From assembly GCF_019703835.1 (NCBI RefSeq), contig NZ_AP023054.1, positions 3,161,580 through 3,225,579 on the forward strand: 64,000 nucleotides of DNA. Direction: 5' to 3'. A model generated the notes under the pieces. The model saw nothing but the letters and a program-made list of their open reading frames with translations. It did no database searches and was not told where the DNA came from. The translations under genes were made by a program, and so were the position numbers. Of this stretch, positions 18,305-27,456 are shown one piece after another. How positions within the stretch are numbered: position 1 is the first letter of the stretch; each line of letters opens with the position of its first letter. The stretch is from Thaumasiovibrio subtropicus. Its GTDB lineage: Bacteria > Pseudomonadota > Gammaproteobacteria > Enterobacterales > Vibrionaceae.

Positions 18305-19621
18305 TCACCTTGTTGCAAACTGAGGCAAATAGTCATGGTTGGTTCGCAAGATCTCATCAAGGATCGCTTTCGCACGCGAGATATCCGGCACTAGCGGATT
18401 GGCGGCCAAGGCCATGAAAGACTTGGTATAGTCGCCAGTATAAGCCGCTTCAACCGCCAGCGTTTCATACGCTTTCACTTGATGCATTAAGCCCAAGACT
18501 GCCGGACTCAAATGCCCCACAGCCAAAGGCTTAGCGCCCCAACTGCCTACCACCGCGGTACATTCAATCACGGCATCATCCGGCAATGAGGCAATCGCAC
18601 CGTTATTTTGTACATTCACCACATGCAAACTATTGCGATTGTTATAAATTGCATCGACAAGGTTTAACGAAGCATCGGAGTAGTACGCGCCCCCACGCTG
18701 TTCAAGCTGCTCTGGTTTCTTATCTAACCCCTCATCTTGATAGAGTGCAAACAGCTCTTTTTCTGTTGTCATCACCTGTTCGGCTCGCGTCCCACCTTCA
18801 GCCGCCGCGGCTTTCTCTTCTGCTAGCATGGCATCGGTTTGATAGAAATAGCGATGGTACGGACACGGAATCGCGTTCAGCGCGAGGAGAAAATCAGGAT
18901 CCCACGGCTCTTCATGGATGTTTTTCATGCTGTAATTTGCGCCGTCACCCACTTTGTCCAGCACGGTTGCAGTAATGTCTTCACCGCGAAGCCACGCTTT
19001 ATGCGCCCACAGCAAATGGTTTAAGCCGGCACATTCGAGCGACAGCTCTTCTGGCTCGCATTCCATCATCTCTGCAATCATCATTTTCATTGAAACGGGC
19101 ACATTACACAGGCCAATGGTTTTCACCTTGGTGTACTTGCTCACCGCTTCAGTAACGAGTCCCGCTGGGTTAGTGAAATTAAGCATCCACGCATTGGGCG
19201 CTAACTCTTCAATGTCTTTGCAGATATCCAAAATCACAGGAATGGTACGAAGCGCTTTCGCAAAGCCTCCCGGCCCGGTAGTCTCTTGGCCTATCACGTC
19301 ATATTGAATCGGAATACGCTCATCATTGGCGCGCGCCTGCAGCCCCCCAACGCGAAACTGTGTCATGACAAAATCGGCATCTTTGATGGCGGCGCGGCGA
19401 TCGAGTGATGCTGTTAGGGCTATCTTGGCACCAACCTTATCCACCATCCGCTGCGATAACGCCAAGATTATATCGAGCTTCTCTCTTCCCGCTTCCACAT
19501 CAACAAAATGGATTTCACCTACAGGCACTTGGTCAAGGCGCTTTAACACACCTTCGACCAACTCTGGGGTGTAACTGCTACCGCCACCGATAATGGCTAA
19601 CTTCAATGAAGACCTACTCAT
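18305..19621 (-). CDS. chbF: 6-phospho-beta-glucosidase, GH4 (ChbF/CelF)
   Basis: NAD- and divalent-metal-dependent glycosidase that splits the phosphorylated disaccharide delivered by the PTS. 438 residues: Rossmann motif IIGGGSSYTPEL, the metal and substrate-site CNVP (Cys-Asn) and GLNH segments, and the RGGAYYSDASLNL region near the C-terminus. Start is set at ATG 19621, preceded by GGAGAG; the open frame begins one codon earlier with TTG, which has poorer spacing. It is 26 bp after the IIA gene and clearly in the same operon. Confidence 0.94.
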   Translation of the reverse strand: MSRSSLKLAIIGGGSSYTPELVEGVLKRLDQVPVGEIHFVDVEAGREKLDIILALSQRMVDKVGAKIALTASLDRRAAIKDADFVMTQFRVGGLQARANDERIPIQYDVIGQETTGPGGFAKALRTIPVILDICKDIEELAPNAWMLNFTNPAGLVTEAVSKYTKVKTIGLCNVPVSMKMMIAEMMECEPEELSLECAGLNHLLWAHKAWLRGEDITATVLDKVGDGANYSMKNIHEEPWDPDFLLALNAIPCPYHRYFYQTDAMLAEEKAAAAEGGTRAEQVMTTEKELFALYQDEGLDKKPEQLEQRGGAYYSDASLNLVDAIYNNRNSLHVVNVQNNGAIASLPDDAVIECTAVVGSWGAKPLAVGHLSPAVLGLMHQVKAYETLAVEAAYTGDYTKSFMALAANPLVPDISRAKAILDEILRTNHDYLPQFATR

Positions 19622-19647
19622 CAACTACTCTCCGTTTCCATTTATCG

Positions 19648-19962
19648 TTACGCAGCCATTTGCTGCTGCATTGCCACCATTTCCGTCGCCAGTTCATGGG
19701 CTAAGATCGTGGTCATCAAGTGATCCTGCGCATGGACCATCACTAAGGTCATTTTGACTTTGCCTTCTCCCTCATCTGCTTCGATGAGCTGGGTTTGCAC
19801 TAAATGCGCGCGGTTCAAGCAGGCTTTCGCCTCCGTTAACCGCGCCTTAGCCTCTTCAAACTGTCCCGCACGCCCTTTTGCCAATGCTTCAAAACAGAGG
19901 CTACGCGCCTCGCCCGCATTGACGATGATTTCCATCACTACCGCTTCTTGTTCCATATACAT
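19648..19962 (-). CDS. PTS lactose/cellobiose-family IIA component
   Basis: 104-residue soluble phosphocarrier of the Lac/Chb family, predicted to be a three-helix bundle. The phosphorylated His lies in MVHAQDHLMTTIL, with the second conserved His in the same motif. It transfers phosphate from HPr to the separate IIB protein. It sits between the IIC and GH4 genes. ATG 19962 is used; an in-frame ATG at 19956 is equally placed relative to a weak upstream GCGAG. Confidence 0.93.
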   Translation of the reverse strand: MYMEQEAVVMEIIVNAGEARSLCFEALAKGRAGQFEEAKARLTEAKACLNRAHLVQTQLIEADEGEGKVKMTLVMVHAQDHLMTTILAHELATEMVAMQQQMAA

Positions 19963-20035
19963 GCTCGCTTAATACGTCTTAGTGTGAGTGAGATAAGGCG
20001 CAGAGCTCACTGGCGCTGCGCCGCTGTAACAAGGT

Positions 20036-21355
20036 TCAGGCGGAAACGGGTTCGCCAACCGTCGACGCCGCTTTTGCAGGCCCTTCTTGCTCTAGCATCT
20101 GTTTTTCAAACATTTTGAAGAAAGGTAAATAAAGGAAGACATCCAGTATCAAAAGCACGATGACCAAGAGCACAGGCGTCAACGTCCAGCCTGAGCCCCA
20201 AGATGCGCCCAATACCGCAGGGGTTGTCCATGGTGTTGTCGCGACCCCCATGCCCACAAAGCCGGTATGAACGGCAAAATAGGCGATCACCGCATTAATG
20301 ATCGGGGTGAAGACAAACGGAATAAACAAGATCGGGTTGAGGACAATCGGTGTCCCGAAAATCACCGGTTCATTTATCTGGAACATGCCCGGAACCAAGC
20401 TCATTCGGCCAATACTGCGCAAATGAATTGAGCGACTAAATGCCATCAAAATCACTAAAGCCAATGTCGCCCCTGAACCCCCAATGAAGATGTAGAAGTC
20501 CCAGAATGGCTGGGTAAAGATATTAGGGATCGGCTGACCATTCACAAAAGCTTCAATGTTGACACTGATATTGGTCAGGAAAATCGGACTCAATAACCCC
20601 ACCACGATCGCCGCGCCGTGGATTCCCGAAAACCACAACAACTGACATAACAGCAACGCACCAATAATGGCGGGTAAGGTGTTGGACGCACTCACTAAAG
20701 GCACAAACAGCTCCATGATCGCTGCTGGGATCAGCATCTCGAACTGGTTTTGAATCAACAAGCTGAGGGGGAACAGGGTCAAAAACATCACCAGCACGGG
20801 AACGAGCAGTTCAAAAGAGCGCTGAATCGCTGGCGGGACTTGTTCCGGCATCCGAATCGTGATGTTGTACTTTTTAAGTAGCCGAAACATCTCGACCGAG
20901 TAGAAAGCACAAATCACTGCGGTAAAGATGCCTCTTCCGCCCATATGTGCCGTGGTTAACCCACCTTCTGATTGCGGTGCGGCAATTAAAAGAAACCCCA
21001 TTAATGAAAGTGCGGATGTTGTAATACCATCCATTTTGTAAGCTTTCGATAAGCTATAGGCGACGCCCATGGCGACAAAAATTTCCATGATGCCCATCGT
21101 CATATTAAATGGCATCAAAATTTGGTCCATGTTGGCGGCAACGAAGTCTAACCACGCCCGGGCAAAGCTATTTGTTGTGTTCTCATCAAAGGGAGGAAAG
21201 GCAAAAATAAGCGTAAAACTGCCTAAAATAATGAAAGGCATCGCCACTATAAAGCCATCACGCATGGCACGGACATGCTTCTGCGCCCCAACCTTGGAGG
21301 CCAATGGCGCAATATGTCGTTCAACGACATCAATGATTGCATCGTAGAGCTTCAT
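20036..21355 (-). CDS. PTS lactose/cellobiose-family IIC permease
   Basis: 439-residue integral membrane protein with about ten hydrophobic segments, the sugar channel of the disaccharide PTS. Family hallmarks are the N-terminal cytoplasmic helix (LYDAIIDVVERHIAPLASKVG), FSGIHGAAIV, and the substrate-site INEPVIFGTPIVLNP. AAGGAT precedes ATG 21355. It is separated from the upstream IIB gene by 177 bp, a wider gap than elsewhere in the operon; no terminator was seen there. By synteny the substrate is GlcN2/cellobiose-type beta-disaccharide. Confidence 0.93.
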   Translation of the reverse strand: MKLYDAIIDVVERHIAPLASKVGAQKHVRAMRDGFIVAMPFIILGSFTLIFAFPPFDENTTNSFARAWLDFVAANMDQILMPFNMTMGIMEIFVAMGVAYSLSKAYKMDGITTSALSLMGFLLIAAPQSEGGLTTAHMGGRGIFTAVICAFYSVEMFRLLKKYNITIRMPEQVPPAIQRSFELLVPVLVMFLTLFPLSLLIQNQFEMLIPAAIMELFVPLVSASNTLPAIIGALLLCQLLWFSGIHGAAIVVGLLSPIFLTNISVNIEAFVNGQPIPNIFTQPFWDFYIFIGGSGATLALVILMAFSRSIHLRSIGRMSLVPGMFQINEPVIFGTPIVLNPILFIPFVFTPIINAVIAYFAVHTGFVGMGVATTPWTTPAVLGASWGSGWTLTPVLLVIVLLILDVFLYLPFFKMFEKQMLEQEGPAKAASTVGEPVSA

Positions 21356-21532
21356 TAAAACAATCCTTATTTTTAGGAAATACGTTCCCGCTGCAAATTA
21401 CTGAATAACTTCAGTATGCAGATTTATTTAAAGTGTATTGATTTCCAGCACCTTTAAATAAAAAGTGGTGTGATAAAACTATTTATTATTTATCTTGGTC
21501 GACAGATAAGTAATCTAACGGGGTAGAGTAAC

Positions 21533-21838
21533 CTAGTCGATTAATGCCAACGCTTGATCGAGCACCGCATCACCCTTCATCATCCCGTAATCCATAGGCG
21601 CAATTGCGGCGACACGCTTGCCATATGTCGCCGCAACCTCGCTTAAGCTATCTAGTTGAAACTTCACCTGTGGGCCGAGCAAGCATACATCGTACTCTTG
21701 AATGGCATCTTCAAACGCGGCCACGGCCATAGCTTCAATCTCGCAGTCAATCCCTCGAGATTTAGCCGCCTCTGCCATTTTTTTCATTAGCATGCTGGTC
21801 GACATTCCGCCACTGCAACAAAGTAATATCTTTTTCAT
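21533..21838 (-). CDS. PTS lactose/cellobiose-family IIB component
   Basis: 101-residue soluble IIB domain protein. The phosphocysteine lies in the P-loop-like ILLCCSGGMSTSMLM at the N-terminus, and the remainder matches a compact IIB fold (LLGPQVKFQLDSL, IAPMDYGMMKGDAVLDQ). It is the first gene of the cel operon; its upstream region holds the -10-like element, the LacI-type palindrome and a possible CRP site. Confidence 0.93.
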   Translation of the reverse strand: MKKILLCCSGGMSTSMLMKKMAEAAKSRGIDCEIEAMAVAAFEDAIQEYDVCLLGPQVKFQLDSLSEVAATYGKRVAAIAPMDYGMMKGDAVLDQALALID

Positions 21839-21875
21839 TTTCTATCCCGCCTTTCATTATTATTGATGTGTTCAC

Positions 21876-21881
21876 ATTGTA
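21876..21881 (-). promoter_or_regulatory. Candidate -10 of the cel operon promoter
   Basis: TACAAT on the minus strand, with T-rich -35-like sequence (TTGTTG or TTTGTT) 15-16 bases further upstream. It lies 38 bp before the IIB start codon. No strong -35 is present, which fits activator dependence. Confidence 0.5.
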
Positions 21882-21905
21882 ACCAAGACCATCACACAAC
21901 AAAAG

Positions 21906-21919
21906 CGCAACCGGTTGCG
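21906..21919. promoter_or_regulatory. LacI-family operator upstream of cel operon
   Basis: Perfect 14-bp palindrome CGCAACCGGTTGCG with the central CpG typical of LacI/GalR-family operators. It lies just upstream of the predicted cel promoter and is the likely site for the regulator encoded at 15989-16987. Confidence 0.75.
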
Positions 21920-21921
21920 TT

Positions 21922-21943
21922 AATTTTGTTAGAGATCACAAAA
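21922..21943. promoter_or_regulatory. Possible CRP site upstream of cel operon
   Basis: On the minus strand TTTTGTGATCTCTAACAAAA has one perfect half-site (TGTGA) and one poor half-site at the right spacing. It is centred about 63 bp upstream of the predicted start point, close to the usual class I position. Confidence 0.35.
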
Positions 21944-22041
21944 TAACAATGAAACCACAATGAAATAGTGAGAACTCCCGATGTTAATTGCAGTAGGAAG
22001 CAAGCGCTGTTGATGATTTTCAGGAAAAACCAACAACGTTA

Positions 22042-22255
22042 TATACTCTAACTACCTCAAGATGTTTGTTCAGTGAGAATTTCTAGGTTTGCCATCGAGA
22101 CGCTGCTTTGAAGATCTCGTCGACTAAACCCAAAAGCAGTAACAAAGGTGGCGAGCTTAGAAAACTCGCCCTTCGAGAAGCGCTGTTATCGCGATCTTTA
22201 GTCAAGAGGGGCAAGCAAAGTGGCGATGAAATCGACGCAGTCAACCCTAGCAGTT
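22042..22255. repeat. MITE-like element, copy 2, diverged and truncated
   Basis: Begins with TATACTCTAACTACCTCAAG and runs parallel to the reverse complement of copy 1 (17030-17294) with roughly 80 % identity by eye over the first 150 bp, including TTTCTAGGTTTGCCATCGAG and GAAAACTCGCCCTTCG. Beyond about 22205 it diverges and no far terminal repeat is found. It is inverted relative to copy 1, so the two enclose the cel structural genes. Confidence 0.75.
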
Positions 22256-22279
22256 AGACGTACCCAAAAACCGCAGAAA

Positions 22280-22333
22280 GCAGAAGCAGAAGCAGAAGCA
22301 GAAGCAGAAGCAGAAGCAGAAGCAGAAGCAGAA
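22280..22333. repeat. Hexanucleotide tandem repeat (GCAGAA)9
   Basis: Nine perfect copies of GCAGAA, preceded by one more unit separated by a single A. It lies in non-coding DNA between MITE-like copy 2 and the tRNA-Leu terminator. Perfect arrays of this length are prone to slippage. No promoter element or open frame was seen that it would control. Confidence 0.95.
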
Positions 22334-22361
22334 TGCCATTATAGGCTATGCCAGATACAAC

Positions 22362-22387
22362 AAAGCCTCGACTTTCGTCGAGGCTTT
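22362..22387 (-). terminator. Terminator of tRNA-Leu
   Basis: Eleven-bp stem AAAGCCTCGAC/GTCGAGGCTTT with a four-base loop, 13 bp downstream of the tRNA 3' end on the minus strand. Confidence 0.8.
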
Positions 22388-22399
22388 ATCGTTTGAAAT

Positions 22400-22486
22400 T
22401 GGTGCCCGGGGCCGGACTTGAACCGGCACAGTGTCACCACCGGCGGATTTTGAATCCGCTGCGTCTACCAATTTCGCCACCCGGGC
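22400..22486 (-). tRNA. tRNA-Leu (anticodon CAA)
   Basis: 87-nt class II tRNA on the minus strand. Acceptor stem GCCCGGG/CCCGGGC, discriminator A, encoded CCA (22400-22402), D-arm with TGGTAGACGC, anticodon stem GCGGA/TCCGC with loop TTCAAAA giving CAA (22450-22452 on the plus strand), a long variable arm (CGGTGGTGACACTGTG) and T-arm GGTTCAAGTCC. It reads UUG codons. Confidence 0.97.
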
Positions 22487-22585
22487 ATGTGCGAGTGATT
22501 ATACGTAACTCTTAACCACCTGCAAGCCTCAATTGCAAAAAAACTGAAGTAATCGAACCGTTTGCACGATTAGTAAGCAAATTGA

Positions 22586-24199
22586 TTACATTTTGAAGTA
22601 ATTCAAGTTTGCTTGCAGTTGTGCAGATGAATTCGCGACCGTGGCACTTTGCTTGGCTAAGCTATCCGCGGCTTGGTGAATATCGCTAGCGGCAGATTGA
22701 ATCTCCGTCATACTGCTTGTCACATCTTGCGTCACAGCGCCTTGTTCATCCGCGGCGGTAGCGATCTGAGCAACTTGCTCACTGGCACTGCATAGCTGGC
22801 TAATCATGGCTTGCAACTGTTGTTTGGTTTGGTAAGACATCTCATTACCCACCTGTACTTTATCTGCACACTCCACCATCGCCGCTTTGGCCGTCGTGGC
22901 ATTTTCAGTTAGCTGGGAGATTGTCTCTTGAATTTCAAGTGTGGAGGCTTGCGTTCTGCTCGCCAAGCTACGCACCTCATCAGCGACAACCGCAAACCCT
23001 CGGCCCTGCTCCCCAGCACGTGCTGCTTCAATCGCTGCGTTCAAGGCCAATAAGTTGGTCTGCTCAGAGATACCTTGAATGACTTCCACCACAGAACTGA
23101 TCTCTTCCACACCAGTGTTGAGCTTCTGCACCACTTCATCAGCCAGCGCAACACGCTCTGCCAAATGGCTAATGCTGGTTGTTGACTGATCCATATTGTC
23201 GGCACACTGCGTTGACAAGGCTGTCGCCTGTTGAGTTTCGACAGCGGTATGATCAGCATTTTTTGCCACATCCATGATCGTTTGTGTCATCTCTTCCATG
23301 GCCGCAGCTAGCACATCCAATTGCTGTTGTTGAGCCGCAACACCCACCGCAGATTGCTGTGAAGCACTCGCCATATCTTGCGCCATGGCTGCTGACTCTT
23401 CGGCCGTCTCATTGGCACTCTGTAGCACATCACGCAATTGCGTCTGCATGCGGTCAAGCTGGCGAATAATTTGGCCCATCTCATCTTTTCGGTTCACATC
23501 GAGCTTTTGATTAAGCAAACCGTCGGCCATGCGCTCAATCACATCGTTCAGATAATGGATTGCAGACTTAATTGAGTTGTTAAGCCACATTTGCGCGACC
23601 AGTAGAGAAACAATCGTCAATAACATAATCACGCCAGTACGCCAGACCGACGTCATCAAGCTTGCATTGATATCATCGACCAAAATGCCACTACCAATGA
23701 TCCAGTCCCACTCGGGCATGTAACTCACATAAGAGATTTTCTTGGACACATCACCTTCTGGGGATGCCCAGACATAATCCAAAAACCCTTTTTGGGTGGT
23801 ATTCGCTATACGCCCCATTTCTCGGAACATGTAGTAACCGGCACTGTCCTGCATATCACGAGAGTTACGACCAACAAGGCTGGGTTTAGGGTGGGCAAGG
23901 ATGTCGAGATTAGAGGCGATAACAAAGAAGTAGTTGTCAACATCGTAGCGATAGTCAGCAAGCAGTTTCAGTGCTTGAGTCTTCGCAACGTCGTCGCCGA
24001 GTTCATGACGCTGCTGATAAAAGCTGTAGGCTCCAGAGATTGCCGTTTCAACCTGAGCCCGCATCAAGTGGCGGCGTTCATCCATTAACTCTGTGTAGCC
24101 ATGCCATGAAAACCAACCACATACTGCGATAAAGAGTAAAACGATTTTAATGCTGAATAAGCGCAATTTTCCGGAGATTGTAAACAATCCTTGTAGCAT
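22586..24199 (-). CDS. Methyl-accepting chemotaxis protein with single Cache sensor domain
   Basis: 537-residue transmembrane chemoreceptor. TM1 at about 13-32, a periplasmic sCache_2-type domain (about 33-185; [25 protein letters not shown] and [12 protein letters not shown] are typical), TM2 at about 189-207, HAMP, then the cytoplasmic signalling region with hairpin tip [20 protein letters not shown]. No C-terminal NWETF-type pentapeptide is seen. AGAGGCGG precedes ATG 24199. sCache_2 domains often sense small carboxylates; the ligand here is unknown. It is monocistronic. Confidence 0.94.
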   Translation of the reverse strand: MLQGLFTISGKLRLFSIKIVLLFIAVCGWFSWHGYTELMDERRHLMRAQVETAISGAYSFYQQRHELGDDVAKTQALKLLADYRYDVDNYFFVIASNLDILAHPKPSLVGRNSRDMQDSAGYYMFREMGRIANTTQKGFLDYVWASPEGDVSKKISYVSYMPEWDWIIGSGILVDDINASLMTSVWRTGVIMLLTIVSLLVAQMWLNNSIKSAIHYLNDVIERMADGLLNQKLDVNRKDEMGQIIRQLDRMQTQLRDVLQSANETAEESAAMAQDMASASQQSAVGVAAQQQQLDVLAAAMEEMTQTIMDVAKNADHTAVETQQATALSTQCADNMDQSTTSISHLAERVALADEVVQKLNTGVEEISSVVEVIQGISEQTNLLALNAAIEAARAGEQGRGFAVVADEVRSLASRTQASTLEIQETISQLTENATTAKAAMVECADKVQVGNEMSYQTKQQLQAMISQLCSASEQVAQIATAADEQGAVTQDVTSSMTEIQSAASDIHQAADSLAKQSATVANSSAQLQANLNYFKM

Positions 24200-24564
24200 A
24201 TCCGCCTCTGATTATGGATTTAATACGATTAATCGAGGCAAGCAATATAGCAGAAGTCCAAATGAGAAGAAGGTGCTTTTGATAGTTAACATAATAAAAA
24301 CGAGTGTCACTGATGACACAAAGCTCATTAACATCCAGGCTCAGGTAATGAAACCATCAGGTAGCAGTACGAATCACTAGATGAGTCGGAATAAAACTGC
24401 ATTCTTCCGGCTGGATATAGGGAAAAGCCGATATTGGCATATGATGTTCCCCTACATAGATCAATGTTATTTCTCAAACCTCATACTGGCTGATTGCTGG
24501 CGCTATTCGTAATGGAAAACTGTTGTTAGAATCGATAGCAGATAAACCAAATAGGGAACAGAGA
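24200..24564. other. Intergenic region between chemoreceptor and RDD genes
   Basis: No coding region was recognised. A small hairpin GTGTCACTGATGACAC lies at about 24303-24318. The region should hold the divergent promoters of both flanking genes, but no clear pair of -35/-10 boxes stood out. Confidence 0.5.
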
Positions 24565-25023
24565 GTGAAAGAAGCGGGATTTTTTAGACGATTAGGTGCG
24601 TGGGTTTATGATGTGCTAGTCGTGACAGCGGTATTAATCGCAGCCGGTGCCATCGCGCTCGGGGTGGTTGCGTTAGCACTCAAGATCGGTCTGCTCAATA
24701 TGGGCAATTATGTGGATGTTAGCCACTACCTCAATAACCACCCTGTCGCTGCGATACTCTATCCGTTGTATTTATTCACCGTTATGGTGGGATTCTACGC
24801 CTACTTTTGGTGCAAGGCAGGACAAACACTGGGGATGCGAGCATGGCGTCTTCACTTGCAAAATGAAGACGGTCAACGAGTCTCTCTTACTCAAGCCTTA
24901 GTGCGTATGGCGACATCCGCATTTGGTCTCGGTAATGTCACAGTATTAATCGACTCAAAGAACCGCAGCCTTCAAGATCATATGGCAAGTACACACGTTT
25001 ACTTTGACCCAAAAGTCAAATAA
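24565..25023 (+). CDS. RDD-family inner-membrane protein
   Basis: 152-residue RDD protein: RRLGAWVYDVLVV carries the Arg...Asp of the first helix, followed by two to three more hydrophobic stretches and the second signature GQTLGMRAWRLHL. Start GTG 24565 is chosen because AGGGA lies 7-8 bases upstream and the family begins about eight residues before RRLGAW; the longer open frame starts with TTG at 24523 and adds an unconserved N-terminus. Function of RDD proteins is mostly unknown; some take part in ion exchange. It is convergent with lptG. Confidence 0.85.
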   Translation: MKEAGFFRRLGAWVYDVLVVTAVLIAAGAIALGVVALALKIGLLNMGNYVDVSHYLNNHPVAAILYPLYLFTVMVGFYAYFWCKAGQTLGMRAWRLHLQNEDGQRVSLTQALVRMATSAFGLGNVTVLIDSKNRSLQDHMASTHVYFDPKVK

Positions 25024-25041
25024 TCCATACACGTACTCAAT

Positions 25042-25071
25042 AAAAAAGCGCGCCTTAACAGCGCGCTTTTT
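25042..25071. terminator. Bidirectional terminator, RDD gene / lptG
   Basis: Stem GCGCGC/GCGCGC with a seven-base loop, flanked by A6 on one side and T5 on the other, so it can stop transcripts from both strands. Confidence 0.9.
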
Positions 25072-25091
25072 CACATAGGAGACACTACGGA

Positions 25092-26162
25092 TTAGAGTTT
25101 TCGCTTTAACAAATAGAGCGTCACAAACAAGAACAACACGCTGGGCCCTAAAGCGCCAATTGCGGGGTGCATTCGGTATACAATACTCATAGGACCAAAA
25201 ACTTCGTTGGAGATATAAAATCCAAATCCGAAGACCACGCCAGATAAAACCCTCGCGCCCATAGTCACTGAACGCAGTGGCCCAAACACAAACGACAACG
25301 CTAGCAACATCATTACCGCAATAGAGATAGGCTGTACCGCTTTGCGCCAAAAGGCGAGTTCATAACGAGAGGCATCTTGCTGAGACTCTCTCAAATACCG
25401 CACGTACTCGTAGACACCAGACATTGACAACTCTTCAGGCTTCACCGTCACCACGGCTAACTTGTCCGGCGTTAGTGTGGTTTTCCAGCGCGCCTTATCA
25501 AACTTCTGCTTAGAACGCGTAGGCCCACTCATTTGCGTTTGTACCGCGCTTTCCAATAGCCAACCATTCTGTGGTGAATACGTGGCCTCTTCGGCAAAGA
25601 GCGATGACGTCAGTTGATCTTCATCGTCATACTGCCAGATGTTCACCCCTTGTAGGCTGCCATCTTCATTGACTCGCAATATATAGATAAAGTCGTTACC
25701 ATCTTTCGCCCAGACGGCATTCTGCACTGAAAGAATGTTACCACCAGAGGTTGCCACGGCACGTAACTCACGGGCCATTTTTTGTGTCACCGGCGATCCC
25801 CACTCCCCCAGCGCCATTATCAATAGCATGAGGGGCACCGCCGTTTTTAAGACTGACAGGCCAATCTGTAGCTTCGAGACCCCGGCAGCTTGCATGACGG
25901 TAAGCTCTGAGCTTGACGCCAACATACCAAGCCCAATCAGCGCACCAAGTAGCACTGCCATCGGGAAAAATAGCTCGATATCACGAGGGATGCTCAACAC
26001 AACGTACCAGAGGGCCAAGATCAGGTCATAAGTCCCCTGCCCCACTTTACGCAACTGTTCAACATACTTGATGATTGCCGATAACCCCACCAGCATCGAC
26101 AGCACCAACGCTGTGGTGCTAATGATGGTTCGTCCAATATAGACATCTAAAATCTTAAACAT
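25092..26162 (-). CDS. lptG: LPS export ABC transporter permease LptG
   Basis: 356-residue inner-membrane permease of the LptB2FG exporter that extracts lipopolysaccharide from the inner membrane. Six transmembrane helices in the 3+3 pattern (YjgP/YjgQ family) with a periplasmic beta-jellyroll between them; N-terminus FKILDVYIGRTIISTTALVLS is typical of LptG. It overlaps lptF by 8 bp and ends the lptFG operon. Confidence 0.96.
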   Translation of the reverse strand: MFKILDVYIGRTIISTTALVLSMLVGLSAIIKYVEQLRKVGQGTYDLILALWYVVLSIPRDIELFFPMAVLLGALIGLGMLASSSELTVMQAAGVSKLQIGLSVLKTAVPLMLLIMALGEWGSPVTQKMARELRAVATSGGNILSVQNAVWAKDGNDFIYILRVNEDGSLQGVNIWQYDDEDQLTSSLFAEEATYSPQNGWLLESAVQTQMSGPTRSKQKFDKARWKTTLTPDKLAVVTVKPEELSMSGVYEYVRYLRESQQDASRYELAFWRKAVQPISIAVMMLLALSFVFGPLRSVTMGARVLSGVVFGFGFYISNEVFGPMSIVYRMHPAIGALGPSVLFLFVTLYLLKRKL

Positions 26163-27264
26163 TGGCGCGCCTTCTCCGCCATTTATCCTTGAGTTTTCGC
26201 ACAGCCAAAGAATCCAGGCTGTTCAATACAATCGCCACACCCAGCAGGGCTGCGTTAATGCCCCATAACCCGATATAACTTGGCAACACTTCATCTTCTA
26301 CCGCTGATTTACCTGCACTTATCGAGAGGAAGTAAGCAAGGTAGAGCAAGATCGCTGGTAGGAGTTTGGCAAAGCGACCTTGTCGTGGATTCACCGACGA
26401 CAGCGGCACAACGACCATAGTTAATAGCGGAATACAGAGGACTAAAGAGACACGCCACTGAAATTCAGCTTGGGCATAAGGGTTGCTATTTCTCATGAGC
26501 TCAAGCGTGCCAATGGCATCCCAATCGCGATGATGTTCGCGCACCGCGCGCTGACCAATCAACACTTGGTAACTCTCAAACTCAGTCACTGTGTAATCTA
26601 ATCGCGTTGGCAGCCCTTCAACACGCTCACCATCTCTCAGCTCTAAGACCTGACGACCATCAGGCAATTCAGAGACCACCCCCGTTTCTGCTGTCAATAC
26701 GCTTGGGCGTAATCCACCCATGGCAATAGGCTGTGCTACAAACACATTTTCTAACTGACGGCCACTTTGAGTAATATCATCGATAAACACGACGGCACGG
26801 CCGTCTGGCGCTTGTTGGAACTGACCTTTAATAAGGAGATCTAGGCCCGATTCTGAGGCTAATTGTTCGCGCAATTGTACCTCTTTTTCATTGGCCCATG
26901 GGGTGAGCCAGAAGGCATTATATGCTGCTACTGCCCCCGTCATCAGCGCTAACACCATCGCCGCTTGAATGAGAAATTTGTTGCCAATACCGGTCGCGTT
27001 CATGACGGTAATTTCGCTCTCGGCATACAGGCGACCAAACGTCAGTAAGATGCCGACATAGAGACTCAAAGGCAGCAATAACAGGCCCATTGACGGCATG
27101 TAGAGCGCGATAAAGGTCAAGATGAGATCGCTTGGAATCGATCCCTCCGTGGCCGACCCCAGCACGCGAATAAAGCGTTGGCTAAAGAAAACAAGAAACA
27201 AGATAAAGAGCACCGCAATTTGGCTCTTAATTGTCTCTCGCGTCAAATATCGAACTATGATCAC
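26155..27264 (-). CDS. lptF: LPS export ABC transporter permease LptF
   Basis: 369-residue partner of LptG. The N-terminus IIVRYLTRETIKSQIAVLFIL matches the LptF family from its first residue, so the GTG at 27264 is the start, with AAGGA about ten bases upstream. Six helices in the 3+3 pattern with a large periplasmic domain between. It is divergent from pepA across 192 bp, the conserved arrangement in gammaproteobacteria. Confidence 0.96.
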   Translation of the reverse strand: MIIVRYLTRETIKSQIAVLFILFLVFFSQRFIRVLGSATEGSIPSDLILTFIALYMPSMGLLLLPLSLYVGILLTFGRLYAESEITVMNATGIGNKFLIQAAMVLALMTGAVAAYNAFWLTPWANEKEVQLREQLASESGLDLLIKGQFQQAPDGRAVVFIDDITQSGRQLENVFVAQPIAMGGLRPSVLTAETGVVSELPDGRQVLELRDGERVEGLPTRLDYTVTEFESYQVLIGQRAVREHHRDWDAIGTLELMRNSNPYAQAEFQWRVSLVLCIPLLTMVVVPLSSVNPRQGRFAKLLPAILLYLAYFLSISAGKSAVEDEVLPSYIGLWGINAALLGVAIVLNSLDSLAVRKLKDKWRRRRANV

Positions 27265-27456
27265 CGCTATTCTGTCCTTCGAAAACTTGTTTTTTTGCTG
27301 GAATCGCTATAATTTCAGAATAAACCTGTTGTTTTTTTATCTTTCAGCTAACTGTTACCCTGCTCAAAAATACCCTTTAAACAGGTGGGTTTCATTCAAG
27401 TAAGCACGGCATTATCTAACATTTAGCATCAATTGTCTTTAGATGTAGGAGTACGC

